Source of the DNA: Glandiceps talaboti
Taxonomy: Eukaryota; Hemichordata; Enteropneusta; Spengelidae
DNA length: 64,000 bases
NCBI RefSeq assembly: GCF_964340395.1
Contig: NC_135567.1
Location: 4,700,899 to 4,764,898, forward strand
Reading direction: 5' to 3'
This document shows positions 31,584 through 44,500 of this stretch, in pieces. Every line of letters begins with the position of its first letter. Positions within the stretch are counted from its first letter, which is position 1. A program made the position numbers and the translations under genes. The notes beneath the pieces were generated by a model that was not told the origin of the DNA, ran no database searches, and worked only from the letters and a program-made list of their open reading frames with translations.

Positions 31584-31682
31584 GTCATCAGCAGCATTTA
31601 CTTGGGCCCCAGCTTTCAGCAACAATTTACAGATATCCAAATGCCCTTCCTCAGCTCCATAATGTAGACTTGTCCTCTTCTC
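31584..31682 (-). CDS. Single ankyrin-repeat exon of a host gene
   Basis: Ankyrin repeats are ~33-residue helix-turn-helix units used for protein binding. This exon is exactly 99 nt = 33 codons and encodes one full unit: EKRTSLHYGAEEGHLDICKL continuing LLKAGAQVNAADD, matching the consensus TPLHxAAxxGHLxICxLLLxxGAxxNAxD. It is bounded on the - strand by TTAATTATAG before and GTAAGT after, both good splice signals, in phase 0. It has no stop or frameshift, unlike every transposon piece nearby. One-repeat-per-exon organisation is common in long ankyrin proteins. I cannot name the gene: the flanking exons are not recognisable within the window, and the 25-kb satellite lies upstream. Confidence 0.8.
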
Positions 31683-32196
31683 CTATAATTAAAAGACACA
31701 TTATGTATTAATCCTCCTGTTACAATATTGCAATGTATTATATCAATAATGTGTGTAAAATTACTTGAAATGTTTCCCAAGTCTTATTATTATTATTATT
31801 ATTATATATATAGATTGGTTAATGTTCACATAGAAAAAACTATGTATTTAAAATTTGACGTTATTTGTATTTATTACATGTAATGTGTACTGTAAAAGTA
31901 TTTATTTTGATAAAATACCTGTCAGAAGTCATTATAAGAATTGATGATATTTTTGGTAAAATCACAAACATTCCTAGACATGCACCTCAATAATATTCCT
32001 TGCCATACTGTGTTCAAAATGGTCAAATGTGTCAATCATGGTACCATGTTCTGTGTGGTTCTTAACGCATATTGTTAACAGTGAATTGTACTTCTAAAAA
32101 AAATAGATTCTGTCATATACAGGACATCACATTGTTTGGAACTAGAAAAAACTGTTTGGGTATAATAATGTATCTGTTAAAACATTTGTGATAGTG
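31683..32196. other. Probable intron upstream of the ankyrin exon
   Basis: AT-rich, with an (ATT)n tract at 31786-31805. No second ankyrin exon is recognisable. Confidence 0.4.
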
Positions 32197-32224
32197 ATGT
32201 TTTGTTGTTGTTGTTGTTGTTGTT
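32197..32224. repeat. (GTT)n microsatellite
   Basis: About nine GTT units. Confidence 0.95.
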
Positions 32225-32492
32225 TTATTTGGTTTTCACCACACCTTTCTAAAGTTCAGACTTCTGTGGTCCAAACTCTGTCATCAAAACTAAGTACGTG
32301 TCATACAGATTCTTGTATTCAACCATTAACCTTCTGGTACATGTACATTACTATGAGTGTGTAGAATTAATGATACAAAAAATACTTATGGTCAAATCAT
32401 TTTAAAGGCAGATGGAACACTACAAGTATGACGTGTACAATGATATTTTAAGCATACCAAATATCATAAGATAAATTTTAGATGTAAGTATT

Positions 32493-32496
<4 letters not shown>

Positions 32497-32566
<70 letters not shown>

Positions 32567-32613
32567 ACACACAACACAGACACAGAGACACACACACACA
32601 CACACACACACAC
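32497..32613. repeat. (CA)n microsatellite
   Basis: About 115 bp of CA with a few CAGACA interruptions. Confidence 0.97.
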
Positions 32614-33342
32614 ATTTCACCATTAGCACTGCCAACTCTAGTTATTCCATGTTACAGAGAAATATCTTACTTAAAGACACCAAATTGGAATGAGTGTTTC
32701 ATAGGAACTAGCTTAATTTGCCAAAAAAATTTATAGTAAATTAAGAGCAACAAATGTTTATTTTCAGTGAGCTGTTTTTTGATAATGACCAAGAAAAGAA
32801 CTATAAATATCAATACATAAATGTGCATTGATCAGAAAATTCAAAATGTTTTACTACATTTTTAAAAAAATCTCATAATTCTGATAAATAACATGCTTTT
32901 GACAGCTCAATCATGAGAATATAGTGCTCTTGTCAGAATATAACTACAATGCCCATTACTGAAAATGGTATCTTGCCAAATGTTACAAGAATTGTATGAT
33001 GGAAGAAGAATTCAGAAGTCAGACCTCTTTTGGAAACGTCTGGAAGAATATTACTCTCTTGGAAAACTAGTGATTGTAAGAAAAAACACTGTATAACTTC
33101 ACAAGTTTCTCGGTAAATTCTCAAGAGAATGTATAAAAATGCCAAGATACCTTCTGACTTTATGCATGACTGTGTTCTTCTTTCAGAAACTAACTATGAC
33201 AACAATCTCTGCTGTAATGTCTACATGTGATATATGAAGAACTTCCAAAATTACTATTTTCTTGCAATTCTGATGGTAGTAGCTCAGACAACAATTTCCA
33301 ACACAAGAATCGTTATATTATGAAAACGTCTCTTTAATTTGA
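32614..33342. other. Spacer, nothing recognised
   Basis: AT-rich, with no supported exon or repeat. Confidence 0.5.
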
Positions 33343-33472
33343 GTAGTATAAGAACTGATGGGACCAGCACCTTTGCTAGAAAACACAATACATGGAATGT
33401 CATGACTTGAGTGTTAATGTCTGAGAGTATCGTATCCTGGAAGTGTGGGCTTCCCATCAGTTCTTATACTAC
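33343..33472. repeat. 130-bp hairpin with 21-bp perfect arms
   Basis: GTAGTATAAGAACTGATGGG plus A at 33343-33363 is perfectly complementary to 33452-33472. The spacer is 88 bp. The arms are exact, unlike most repeats here, so the insertion or inversion may be recent, or the fold conserved. Confidence 0.85.
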
Positions 33473-33589
33473 TATAGGAGGCTGAAAGGTGGGACTTTCG
33501 TAGGGAAGTATTTTTTTCTTGGGTGGAGAAGGGAAGGGAGAATACAATAATATCTATTATCAGATTATATGGGAGAATAATAGAAAGGA

Positions 33590-33604
33590 TTCGGGGGGGG
33601 GGGG
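33590..33604. repeat. Poly(G) tract
   Basis: A G run of about 12 within a purine-rich patch (33480-33720). Confidence 0.8.
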
Positions 33605-33879
33605 GCTCTGAAACCCTTTCATAAGTTTCAAAATAATTCCCTAAAAAAAGTCCTGAGTTTGGGAGTCAGAAGGGTCACTATCAGAATATCAATAATTTCT
33701 AGGATCACAATTTCTGGGAAGAATTGGGGGCGAAAAAATAAGTCATGAGTTATAAGTTATGATATTTTTAGGTAATCTTTTTGAAAGGGTTTTGGGGGTC
33801 CAACCCAGATATGCAGAAACACAAATCGTACTTCACATTACTTTTTATAGTGAAGGCTCGTTAACATTGGATTCTGCTT

Positions 33880-34345
33880 CCTAAGATTTGTTTTCTCTCT
33901 CAATTTTAAATTTTGTGATGCCAGCCATTTTTAATTTGACTGATATATGCAAATGTATTCCAATTTTTAGAAGAGCTTCCAGCTAAAATCAATTAGCAGG
34001 TGCTGAGAAACAATCATGCCAAATTTGGCACCTTTATGTAAATGATTTCCCATAATTATAGCTGTTTTCAATGGTAATAATGTCATTGGGAATGTTATCC
34101 ATATATCTGGAACATAAATACATATATTCTAAAAAAGCTTCCAGGATAAAATCAATAAATTAATCTTAAGCATGATTCATGACAACATTATTGTTTTTCA
34201 GTAGGTTATTTTGCTGAAACATGATTTTTCAAGGTTGATGGCGATTATTTTGAATTTTACTGGTTTATGCAAATATTCAGGTGGACTCCTGTGCTCAAAT
34301 CAATAAATAGATCCTTAGGAACATTCATGTCATATTTGGTGCTTT
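33880..34345. repeat. Three diverged tandem-like units (~150-165 bp)
   Basis: AGCTTCCAGCTAAAATCAAT at 33975 and AGCTTCCAGGATAAAATCAA at 34137 are joined by a weaker third (GTGCTCAAATCAATAAATAG at 34290). Each is preceded by a tail with ATATGCAAAT or TATGCAAATATTC and followed by a variant of CATGCCAAATTTGGCACC. Confidence 0.5.
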
Positions 34346-34557
34346 TATCCGGCATGTAACAATCAAGTTGCTAAGCCACCTGACTATTGTGCATACGAAT
34401 ATTCGATGCTCCTTTTTTCAGAAAAATATCTTCCAAATAAGGGCGTCTTGCACGTTATTTATAAAAACTAACAAACAATTTAGTAATCTGAGAATTTTTG
34501 GAGAATGATACAATCTCACCATAACAATAATAATAGTAACAATGTGATGCAAGGATG

Positions 34558-35150
34558 TTTTATTTCACCAAGAAATGCTTTGGATTAGAGAATTAATTGT
34601 TCCAGCAACAGCAGAGTATGAACCATTTAGAGAAGGAATTGTTCCAGGTCAACATAATCTTTGTAAATGATCTATTTAAAGTACATTTGATTTTACCATT
34701 TGATGCATACAACTGTTCAGGTCAAAATAAGAAGAAAAGTGTCTTAAAGTATTTTAGATATCGTTGTAGTAAAGGGATACATGAAGATATCCAATACCAT
34801 TATATGGAAGTTGGTCATCCTTAATGTATTATGTGATTCTGTCTTTGGTAAGATACGTCAGTTGTACATGTGGAATGATAACTATAGTACAGCTATGTCA
34901 TGTTGTAAATATGAGTTCAAAGGTCAACTCTTCTAGGCCTTATACATCTCAAACTACAACTAATGATGGTTAGAATGAATCAAATTATCAGTTGGAGAGA
35001 GTGGTGGGATGAGTAAAAAGTATATGAAGTGTCGCAGAGGTATCAGTGCATATCATCACTTTAGATTGACTAAAGATGACCCCTGGTGCTGTGTATGTAA
35101 AGAAATCAATCTCTGATCCTGAGGAGCGTGTGTATTTAGTAAAAAAAGGG
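34558..35150 (+). pseudogene. Mobile-element protein relic with NCSGQNK motif (DUF7869-like)
   Basis: I recognise the order of motifs of a protein family found in many copies in invertebrate genomes and thought to be transposon-derived: FYFTKKC, then LPFDAYNCSGQNKKKSVLKY (family D-x-N-C-x-G-Q-N-K-N), YHYMEVGHP, then after a frameshift DSVFGKIRQLYMWN (family FGxIK), and finally GISAYHHFRLTKDDP followed in another frame by PGAVYVKKSISDPEERVYLV (family PGVVFVK). Stops at 34594 and just after VGHP, plus at least two frameshifts, make it dead. The D-x-N motif is changed to D-A-Y-N. The assignment to DUF7869 is from memory and should be confirmed by profile search; its biochemical role is not known to me. 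Confidence 0.65.
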
Positions 35151-35567
35151 GGCGGGGGTCACTTGGCCACCAACTGATGAGAGTTTACCATCAGTGCTAC
35201 CAGCTGGTGGACTCTCCAGACAGCAATACTGTGATCTGCAGATCAGAGTACTGCTGTATGTAAGGGAACCATACAGGGGTAGTTTCTTCCCCATCACAGC
35301 TACACAGCTCAAGGAATAGAATAGAAACATGAACAAGTCTCTATCTAAAGTATTGTATCCATATTATGTCTTAATTGTTGCAGCTCATAATAGCAAACTA
35401 AGCATGTCTTACACTGAATGAAAATTTGAAGTCTTCACGCTTTGACTGTATTTTCAATACACAAATAAATTTGAAATCTAAAAACAGCAATAATTTAGAA
35501 AATAGTGTATATTTCTATTTGTAGCATAAATATAAACAGAACTCTACAATATGTAAATACAATCTGG
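35151..35567. other. Spacer between relic and satellite
   Basis: No supported feature. The first satellite unit emerges from AT-rich DNA at about 35568. Confidence 0.5.
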
Positions 35568-38500
35568 TCAGTATTTCTATGTGTACAAGTGTAGACTGAA
35601 GTCTATGGTAATAGTCTAGTCAGTCAGTATTTCTATGTGTACAAGTGTAGACTGAAGTCTATGGTAATAGTCTAGTCAGTCAGTATTTCTATGTGTACAA
35701 GTGTAGACTGAAGTCTATGGTAATAGTCTAGTCAGTGAGTATTTCTATGTGTACAAATGTAGACTGAAGTCTATGGTAATAGTCTAGTCAGTGAGTATTT
35801 CTATGTGTACAAGTGTAGACTATAGTCTATGGTAATAGTCTAGTCAGTGAGTATTTCTATGTGTACAAGTGTAGACTGAAGTCTATGGTAATAGTCTAGT
35901 CAGTGAGTATTTCTATGTGTACAAGTGTAGACTGAAGTCTATGGTAATAGTCTAGTCAGTGAGTATTGCTATGTGTACAAGTGTAGACTATAGTCTATGG
36001 TTATAGTCTAGTCAGTGAGTATTTCTATGTGTACAAGTGTAGACTGAAGTCTATGGTAATAGTCTAGTCAGTGAGTATTTCTATGTGTACAAGTGTAGAC
36101 TATAGTCTATGGTAATAGTCTAGTCAGTGAGTATTTCTATGTGTACAAGTGTAGACTATAGTCTATGGTTATAGTCTAGTCAGTGAGTATTTCTATGTGT
36201 ACAAGTGTAGACTATAGTCTATGGTAATAGTCTAGTCAGTGAGTATTTCTATGTGTACAAGTGTAGACTATAGTCTATGGTTATAGTCTAGTCAGTGAGT
36301 ATTTCTATGTGTACAAGTGTAGACTGAAGTCTATGGTAATAGTCTAGTCAGTGAGTATTTCTATGTGTACAAGTGTAGACTGAAGTCTATGGTAATAGTC
36401 TAGTCAGTGAGTATTTCTATGTGTACAAGTGTAGACTGAAGTCTATGGTAATAGTCTAGTCAGTGAGTATTTATATGTGTACAAGTGTAGACTGAAGTCT
36501 ATGGTAATAGTCTAGTCAGTGAATATTTATATGTGTACAAGTGTAGACTGAAGTCTAAGGTAATAGTCTAGTCAGTGAGTATTTATATGTGTACTAGTGT
36601 AGACTGAAGTCTATGGTAATAGTCTAGTCAGTGAGTATTTCTATGTGTACTAGTGTAGACTATAGTAATAGTCTAGTCAGTGAGTATTTCTATGTGTACA
36701 AGTGTAGACTGAAGTCTATGGTAATAGTCTAGTCAGTGAGTATTTCTATGTGTACAAGTGTAGACTGAAGTCTATGGTAATAGTCTAGTCAGTGAGTATT
36801 GCTATGTGTACAAGTGTAGACTATAGTCTATGGTTATAGTCTAGTCAGTGAGTATTTCTATGTGTACAAGTGTAGACTGAAGTCTATGGTAATAGTCTAG
36901 TCAGTGAGTATTTCTATGTGTACAAGTGTAGACTATAGTCTATGGTAATAGTCTAGTCAGTGAGTATTTCTATGTGTACAAGTGTAGACTATAGTCTATG
37001 GTAATAGTCTAGTCAGTGAGTATTTCTATGTGTACAAGTGTAGACTATAGTCTATGGTTATAGTCTAGTCAGTGAGTATTTCTATGTGTACAAGTGTAGA
37101 CTGAAGTCTATGGTAATAGTCTAGTCAGTGAGTATTTCTATGTGTACAAGTGTAGACTGAAGTCTATGGTAATAGTCTAGTCAGTGAGTATTTCTATGTG
37201 TACAAGTGTAGACTGAAGTCTATGGTAATAGTCTAGTCAGTGAGTATTTCTATGTGTACAAGTGTAGACTGAAGTCTATGGTAATAGTCTAGTCAGTGAG
37301 TATTGCTATGTGTACAAGTGTAGACTATAGTCTATGGTTATAGTCTAGTCAGTGAGTATTTCTATGTGTACAAGTGTAGACTGAAGTCTATGGTAATAGT
37401 CTAGTCAGTGAGTATTTCTATGTGTACAAGTGTAGACTGAAGTCTATGGTAATAGTCTAGTCAGTGAGTATTTCTATGTGTACAAGTGTAGACTGAAGTC
37501 TATGGTAATAGTCTAGTCAGTGAGTATTTATATGTGTACAAGTGTAGACTGAAGTCTATGGTAATAGTCTAGTCAGTGAATATTTATATGTGTACAAGTG
37601 TAGACTGAAGTCTAAGGTAATAGTCTAGTCAGTGAGTATTTATATGTGTACTAGTGTAGACTGAAGTCTATGGTAATAGTCTAGTCAGTGAGTATTTCTA
37701 TGTGTACAAGTGTAGACTGAAGTCTATGGTAATAGTCTAGTCAGTGAGTATTTATATGTGTACAAGTGTAGACTGAAGTCTATGGTAATAGTCTAGTCAG
37801 TGAGTATTTATATGTGTACAAGTGTAGACTGAAGTCTATGGTAATAGTCTTGTCAGTGAATATTTATATGTGTACAAGTGTAGACTGAAGTCTAAGGTAA
37901 TAGTCTAGTCAGTGAGTATTTATATGTGTACTAGTGTAGACTGAAGTCTATGGTAATAGTCTAGTCAGTGAGTATTTCTATGTGTACTAGTGTAGACTAT
38001 AGTAATAGTCTAGTCAGTGAGTATTTCTATGTGTACAAGTATAGACTGAAGTCTATGGTAATAGTCTAGTCAGTGAGTATTTCTATGTGTACAAGTGTAG
38101 ACTGAAGTCTATGGTAATAGTCTAGTCAGTGAGTATTGCTATGTGTACAAGTGTAGACTATAGTCTATGGTTATAGTCTAGTCAGTGAGTATTTCTATGT
38201 GTACAAGTTTAGACTGAAGTCTATGGTAATAGTCTAGTCAGTGAGTATTTCTATGTGTACAAGTGTAGACTATAGTCTATGGTAATAGTCTAGTCAGTGA
38301 GTATTTCTATGTGTACAAGTGTAGACTATAGTCTATGGTTATAGTCTAGTCAGTGAGTATTTCTATGTGTACAAGTGTAGACTATAGTCTATGGTAATAG
38401 TCTAGTCAGTGAGTATTTCTATGTGTACAAGTGTAGACTATAGTCTATGGTTATAGTCTAGTCAGTGAGTATTTCTATGTGTACAAGTGTAGACTGAAGT

Positions 38501-41500
38501 CTATGGTAATAGTCTAGTCAGTGAGTATTTCTATGTGTACAAGTGTAGACTGAAGTCTATGGTAATAGTCTAGTCAGTGAGTATTTCTATGTGTACAAGT
38601 GTAGACTGAAGTCTATGGTAATAGTCTAGTCAGTGAGTATTTATATGTGTACAAGTGTAGACTGAAGTCTATGGTAATAGTCTAGTCAGTGAATATTTAT
38701 ATGTGTACAAGTGTAGACTGAAGTCTAAGGTAATAGTCTAGTCAGTGAGTATTTCTATGTGTACAAGTGTAGACTGAAGTCTATGGTAATAGTCTAGTCA
38801 GTGAGTATTGCTATGTGTACAAGTGTAGACTGAAGTCTATGGTAATAGTCTAGTCAGTGAGTATTTATATGTGTACAAGTGTAGACTATAGTCTAAGGTA
38901 ATAGTCTAGTCAGTGAGTATTTATATGTGTACTAGTGTAGACTGAAGTCTATGGTAATAGTCTAGTCAGTGAGTATTTATATGTGTACTAGTGTAGACTG
39001 AAGTCTATGGTAATAGTCTAGTCAGTGAGTATTTCTATGTGTACAAGTGTAGACTGAAGTCTATGGTTATAGTCTAGTCAGTGAGTTTTTCTATGTGTAC
39101 AAGTGTAGACTGAAGTCTATGGTAATAGTCTAGTCAGTGAGTATTTCTATGTGTACAAGTGTAGACTGAAGTCTATGGTAATAGTCTAGTCAGTGAGTAT
39201 TTCTATGTGTACAAGTGTAGACTGAAGTCTATGGTAATAGTCTAGTCAGTGAGTATTTCTATGTGTACAAGTGTAGACTGAAGTCTATGGTAATAGTCTA
39301 GTCAGTGTGTATTTCTATGTGTACAAGTGTAGACTGAAGTCTATGGTAATAGTCTAATCAGTGAGTATTTCTATGTGTACAAGTGTAGACTGAAGTCTAT
39401 GGTAATAGTCTAGTCAGTGAGTATTTCTATGTGTACAAGTGTAAACTGAAGTCTAAGGTAATAGTCTAGTCAGTGAGTATTTATATGTGTACAAGTGTAG
39501 ACTGAAGTCTATGGTAATAGTCTAGTCAGGGAGTATTTCTATGTGTACAAGTGTAGACTGAAGTCTATGGTAATAGTCTAGTCAGTGAGTATTTCTATGT
39601 GTACTAGTGTAGACTGAAGTCTAAGGTAATAGTCTAGTCAGTGAGTATTTCTATGTGTACAAGTGTAGACTGAAGTCTATGGTAATAGTCTAGTCAGTGA
39701 GTATTTCTATGTGTACAAGTGTAGACTGAAGTCTATGGTAATAGTCTAGTCAGTGAGTATTTCTATGTGTACTAGCTAGTGTAGACTGAAGTCTATGGTA
39801 ATAGTCTAGTCAGTGAGTATTTATATGTGTACAAGTGTAGACTGAAGTCTAATTGGTAATAGTCTAGTAAGTGAGTATTTCTATGTGTACAAGTGTAGAC
39901 TGAAGTCTATGGTAATAGTCTAGTCAGTGAGTATTTCTATGTGTACAAGTGTAGACTGAGGTCTATGGTAATAGTCTAGTCAGTGAGTATTTTTATGTGT
40001 ACAAGTGTAGACTGAAGTCTATGGTAATAGTCTAGTCAGTGAGTATTTCTATGTGTACAAGTGTAGACTATAGTCTATGGTAATAGTCTAGTCAGTGAGT
40101 ATTTATATGTGTACTAGTGTAGACTGAAGTCTATGGTAATAGTCTAGTCAGTGAGTATTTCTATGTGTACTAGTGTAGACTATAGTAATAGTCTAGTTAG
40201 TGAGTATTTCTATGTGTACAAGTGTAGACTATAGTCTATGGTTATAGTCTAGTCAGTGAGTATTTCTATGTGTACAAGTGTAGACTGAAGTCTATGGTAA
40301 TAGTCTAGTCAGTGAGTATTTCTATGTGTACAAGTGTAGACTATAGTCTATGGTAATAGTCTAGTCAGTGAGTATTTCTATGTGTACAAGTGTAGACTAT
40401 AGTCTATGGTTATAGTCTAGTCAGTGAGTATTTCTATGTGTACAAGTGTAGACTATAGTCTATGGTAATAGTCTAGTCAGTGAGTATTTCTATGTGTACA
40501 AGTGTAGACTATAGTCTATGGTTATAGTCTAGTCAGTGAGTATTTCTATGTGTACAAGTGTAGACTGAAGTCTATGGTAATAGTCTAGTCAGTGAGTATT
40601 TCTATGTGTACAAGTGTAGACTGAAGTCTATGGTAATAGTCTAGTCAGTGAGTATTTCTATGTGTACAAGTGTAGACTGAAGTCTATGGTAATAGTCTAG
40701 TCAGTGAGTATTTATATGTGTACAAGTGTAGACTGAAGTCTATGGTAATAGTCTAGTCAGTGAATATTTATATGTGTACAAGTGTAGACTGAAGTCTAAG
40801 GTAATAGTCTAGTCAGTGAGTATTTCTATGTGTACAAGTGTAGACTGAAGTCTATGGTAATAGTCTAGTCAGTGAGTATTGCTATGTGTACAAGTGTAGA
40901 CTGAAGTCTATGGTAATAGTCTAGTCAGTGAGTATTTATATGTGTACAAGTGTAGACTATAGTCTAAGGTAATAGTCTAGTCAGTGAGTATTTATATGTG
41001 TACTAGTGTAGACTGAAGTCTATGGTAATAGTCTAGTCAGTGAGTATTTATATGTGTACTAGTGTAGACTGAAGTCTATGGTAATAGTCTAGTCAGTGAG
41101 TATTTCTATGTGTACAAGTGTAGACTGAAGTCTATGGTTATAGTCTAGTCAGTGAGTTTTTCTATGTGTACAAGTGTAGACTGAAGTCTATGGTAATAGT
41201 CTAGTCAGTGAGTATTTCTATGTGTACAAGTGTAGACTGAAGTCTATGGTAATAGTCTAGTCAGTGAGTATTTCTATGTGTACAAGTGTAGACTGAAGTC
41301 TATGGTAATAGTCTAGTCAGTGAGTATTTCTATGTGTACAAGTGTAGACTGAAGTCTATGGTAATAGTCTAGTCAGTGTGTATTTCTATGTGTACAAGTG
41401 TAGACTGAAGTCTATGGTAATAGTCTAATCAGTGAGTATTTCTATGTGTACAAGTGTAGACTGAAGTCTATGGTAATAGTCTAGTCAGTGAGTATTTCTA

Positions 41501-44500
41501 TGTGTACAAGTGTAAACTGAAGTCTAAGGTAATAGTCTAGTCAGTGAGTATTTATATGTGTACAAGTGTAGACTGAAGTCTATGGTAATAGTCTAGTCAG
41601 GGAGTATTTCTATGTGTACAAGTGTAGACTGAAGTCTATGGTAATAGTCTAGTCAGTGAGTATTTCTATGTGTACTAGTGTAGACTGAAGTCTAAGGTAA
41701 TAGTCTAGTCAGTGAGTATTTCTATGTGTACAAGTGTAGACTGAAGTCTATGGTAATAGTCTAGTCAGTGAGTATTTATATGTGTACAAGTGTAGACTGA
41801 AGTCTAATTGGTAATAGTCTAGTAAGTGAGTATTTCTATGTGTACAAGTGTAGACTGAAGTCTATGGTAATAGTCTAGTCAGTGAGTATTTCTATGTGTA
41901 CAAGTGTAGACTGAGGTCTATGGTAATAGTCTAGTCAGTGAGTATTTTTATGTGTACAAGTGTAGACTGAAGTCTATGGTAATAGTCTAGTCAGTGAGTA
42001 TTTCTATGTGTACAAGTGTAGACTATAGTCTATGGTAATAGTCTAGTCAGTGAGTATTTATATGTGTACTAGTGTAGACTGAAGTCTATGGTAATAGTCT
42101 AGTCAGTGAGTATTTCTATGTGTACTAGTGTAGACTATAGTAATAGTCTAGTTAGTGAGTATTTCTATGTGTACAAGTGTAGACTAAAGTCTATGGTAAT
42201 AGTCTAGTCAGTGAGTATTTCTATGTGTACAAGTGTAGACTGAAGTCTAAGGTAATAGCCTAGTCAGTGAGTATTTCTATGTGTACAAGTGTAGACTGAA
42301 GTCTATGGTAATAGTCTAGTCAGTGAGTATTTCTATGTGTACAAGTGTAGACTGAAGTCTATGGTAATAGTCTAGTCAGTGAGTATTTCTATGTGTACAA
42401 GTGTAGATTGAAGTCTATGGTAATAGTCTAGTCAGTGAGTATTTCTATGTGTACAAGTGTAGACTGAGGTCTATGGTAATAGTCTAGTCAGTGAGTATTT
42501 TTATGTGTACAAGTGTAGACTGAAGTCTATGGTAATAGTCTAGTCAGTGAGTATTTATATGTGTACAAGTGTAGACTGAAGTCTATGGTAATAGTCTAGT
42601 CAGGGAGTATTTCTATGTGTACAAGTGTAGACTGAAGTCTATGGTAATAGTCTAGTCAGTGAGTATTTCTATGTGTACTAGTGTAGACTGAAGTCTAAGG
42701 TAATAGTCTAGTCAGTGAGTATTTCTATGTGTACAAGTGTAGACTGAAGTCTATGGTAATAGTCTAGTCAGTGAGTATTTCTATGTGTACAAGTGTAGAC
42801 TGAAGTCTATGGTAATAGTCTAGTCAGTGAGTATTTCTATGTGTACTAGCTAGTGTAGACTGAAGTCTATGGTAATAGTCTAGTCAGTGAGTATTTATAT
42901 GTGTACAAGTGTAGACTGAAGTCTAATTGGTAATAGTCTAGTAAGTGAGTATTTCTATGTGTACAAGTGTAGACTGAAGTCTATGGTAATAGTCTAGTCA
43001 GTGAGTATTTCTATGTGTACAAGTGTAGACTGAGGTCTATGGTAATAGTCTAGTCAGTGAGTATTTTTATGTGTACAAGTGTAGACTGAAGTCTATGGTA
43101 ATAGTCTAGTCAGTGAGTATTTATATGTTTACAAGTGTAGACTGAAGTCTATGGTAATAGTCTAGTCAGTGAGTATTTCTATGTGTACAAGTGTAGACTG
43201 AAGTCTATGGTAATAGTCTAGTCAGTGAGTATTTCTATGTGTACAAGTGTAGACTATAGTCTATGGTAATAGTCTAGTCAGTGAGTATTTATATGTGTAC
43301 TAGTGTAGACTGAAGTCTATGGTAATAGTCTAGTCAGTGAGTATTTTTATGTGTACTAGTGTAGACTATAGTAATAGTCTAGTCAGTGAGTATTTCTATG
43401 TGTACAAGTGTAGACTAAAGTCTATGGTAATAGTCTAGTCAGTGAGTATTTCTATGTGTACAAGTGTAGACTGAAGTCTAAGGTAATAGCCTAGTCAGTG
43501 AGTATTTCTATGTGTACAAGTGTAGACTGAAGTCTATGGTAATAGTCTAGTCAGTGAGTATTTCTATGTGTACAAGTGTAGACTGAAGTCTATGGTAATA
43601 GTCTAGTCAGTGAGTATTTCTATGTGTACAAGTGTAGACTGAAGTCTATGGTAATAGTCTAGTCAGTGAGTATTTCTATGTGTACAAGTGTAGACTGTAG
43701 TCTAAGGTAATAGTCTAGTCAGTGAGTATTTCTATGTGTACAAGTGTAGACTGAAGTCTATGGTAATAGTCTAGTCAGTGAGTATTTCTTTGTGTACAAG
43801 TGTAGACTGAAGTCTATGGTAATAGTCTAGTCAGTGAGTATTTATATGTGTACAAGTGTAGACTGAAGTCTATGGTAATAGTCTAGTCAGTGAGTATTTC
43901 TATGTGTACAAGTGTAGACTATAGTATATGGTAATAGTCTAGTCAGTGAGTATTTATATGTGTACAAGTGTAGACTGAAGTCTATGGTAATAGTCTAGTC
44001 AGTGAGTATTTCTATGTGTACAAGTGTAGACTGAAGTCTATGGTAATAGTCTAGTCAGTGAGTATTTCTATGTGTACAAGTGTAGACTGAAGTCTATGGT
44101 AATAGTCTAGTCAGTGAGTATTTCTATGTGTACAAGTGTAGACTATAGTCTATGGTAATAGTCTAGTCAGTGAGTATTTCTATGTGTACAAGTGTAGACT
44201 GAAGTCTATGGTAATAGTCTAGTCAGTGAGTATTTCTATGTGTACAAGTGTAGACTATAGTCTATGGTAATAGTCTAGTCAGTGAGTATTTATATGTGTA
44301 CAAAAGTAGACTGAAGTCTATGGTAATAGTCTAGTCAGTGAGTATTTCTATGTGTACAAGTGTAGACTGAAGTCTATGGTAATAGTATGGTCAGTGAGTA
44401 TTTCTATGTGTACAAGTGTAGACTGAAGTCTATGGTAATAGTCTAGTCAGTGAGTATTTCTATGTGTACAAGTGTAGACTGAAGTCTATGGTAATAGTCT

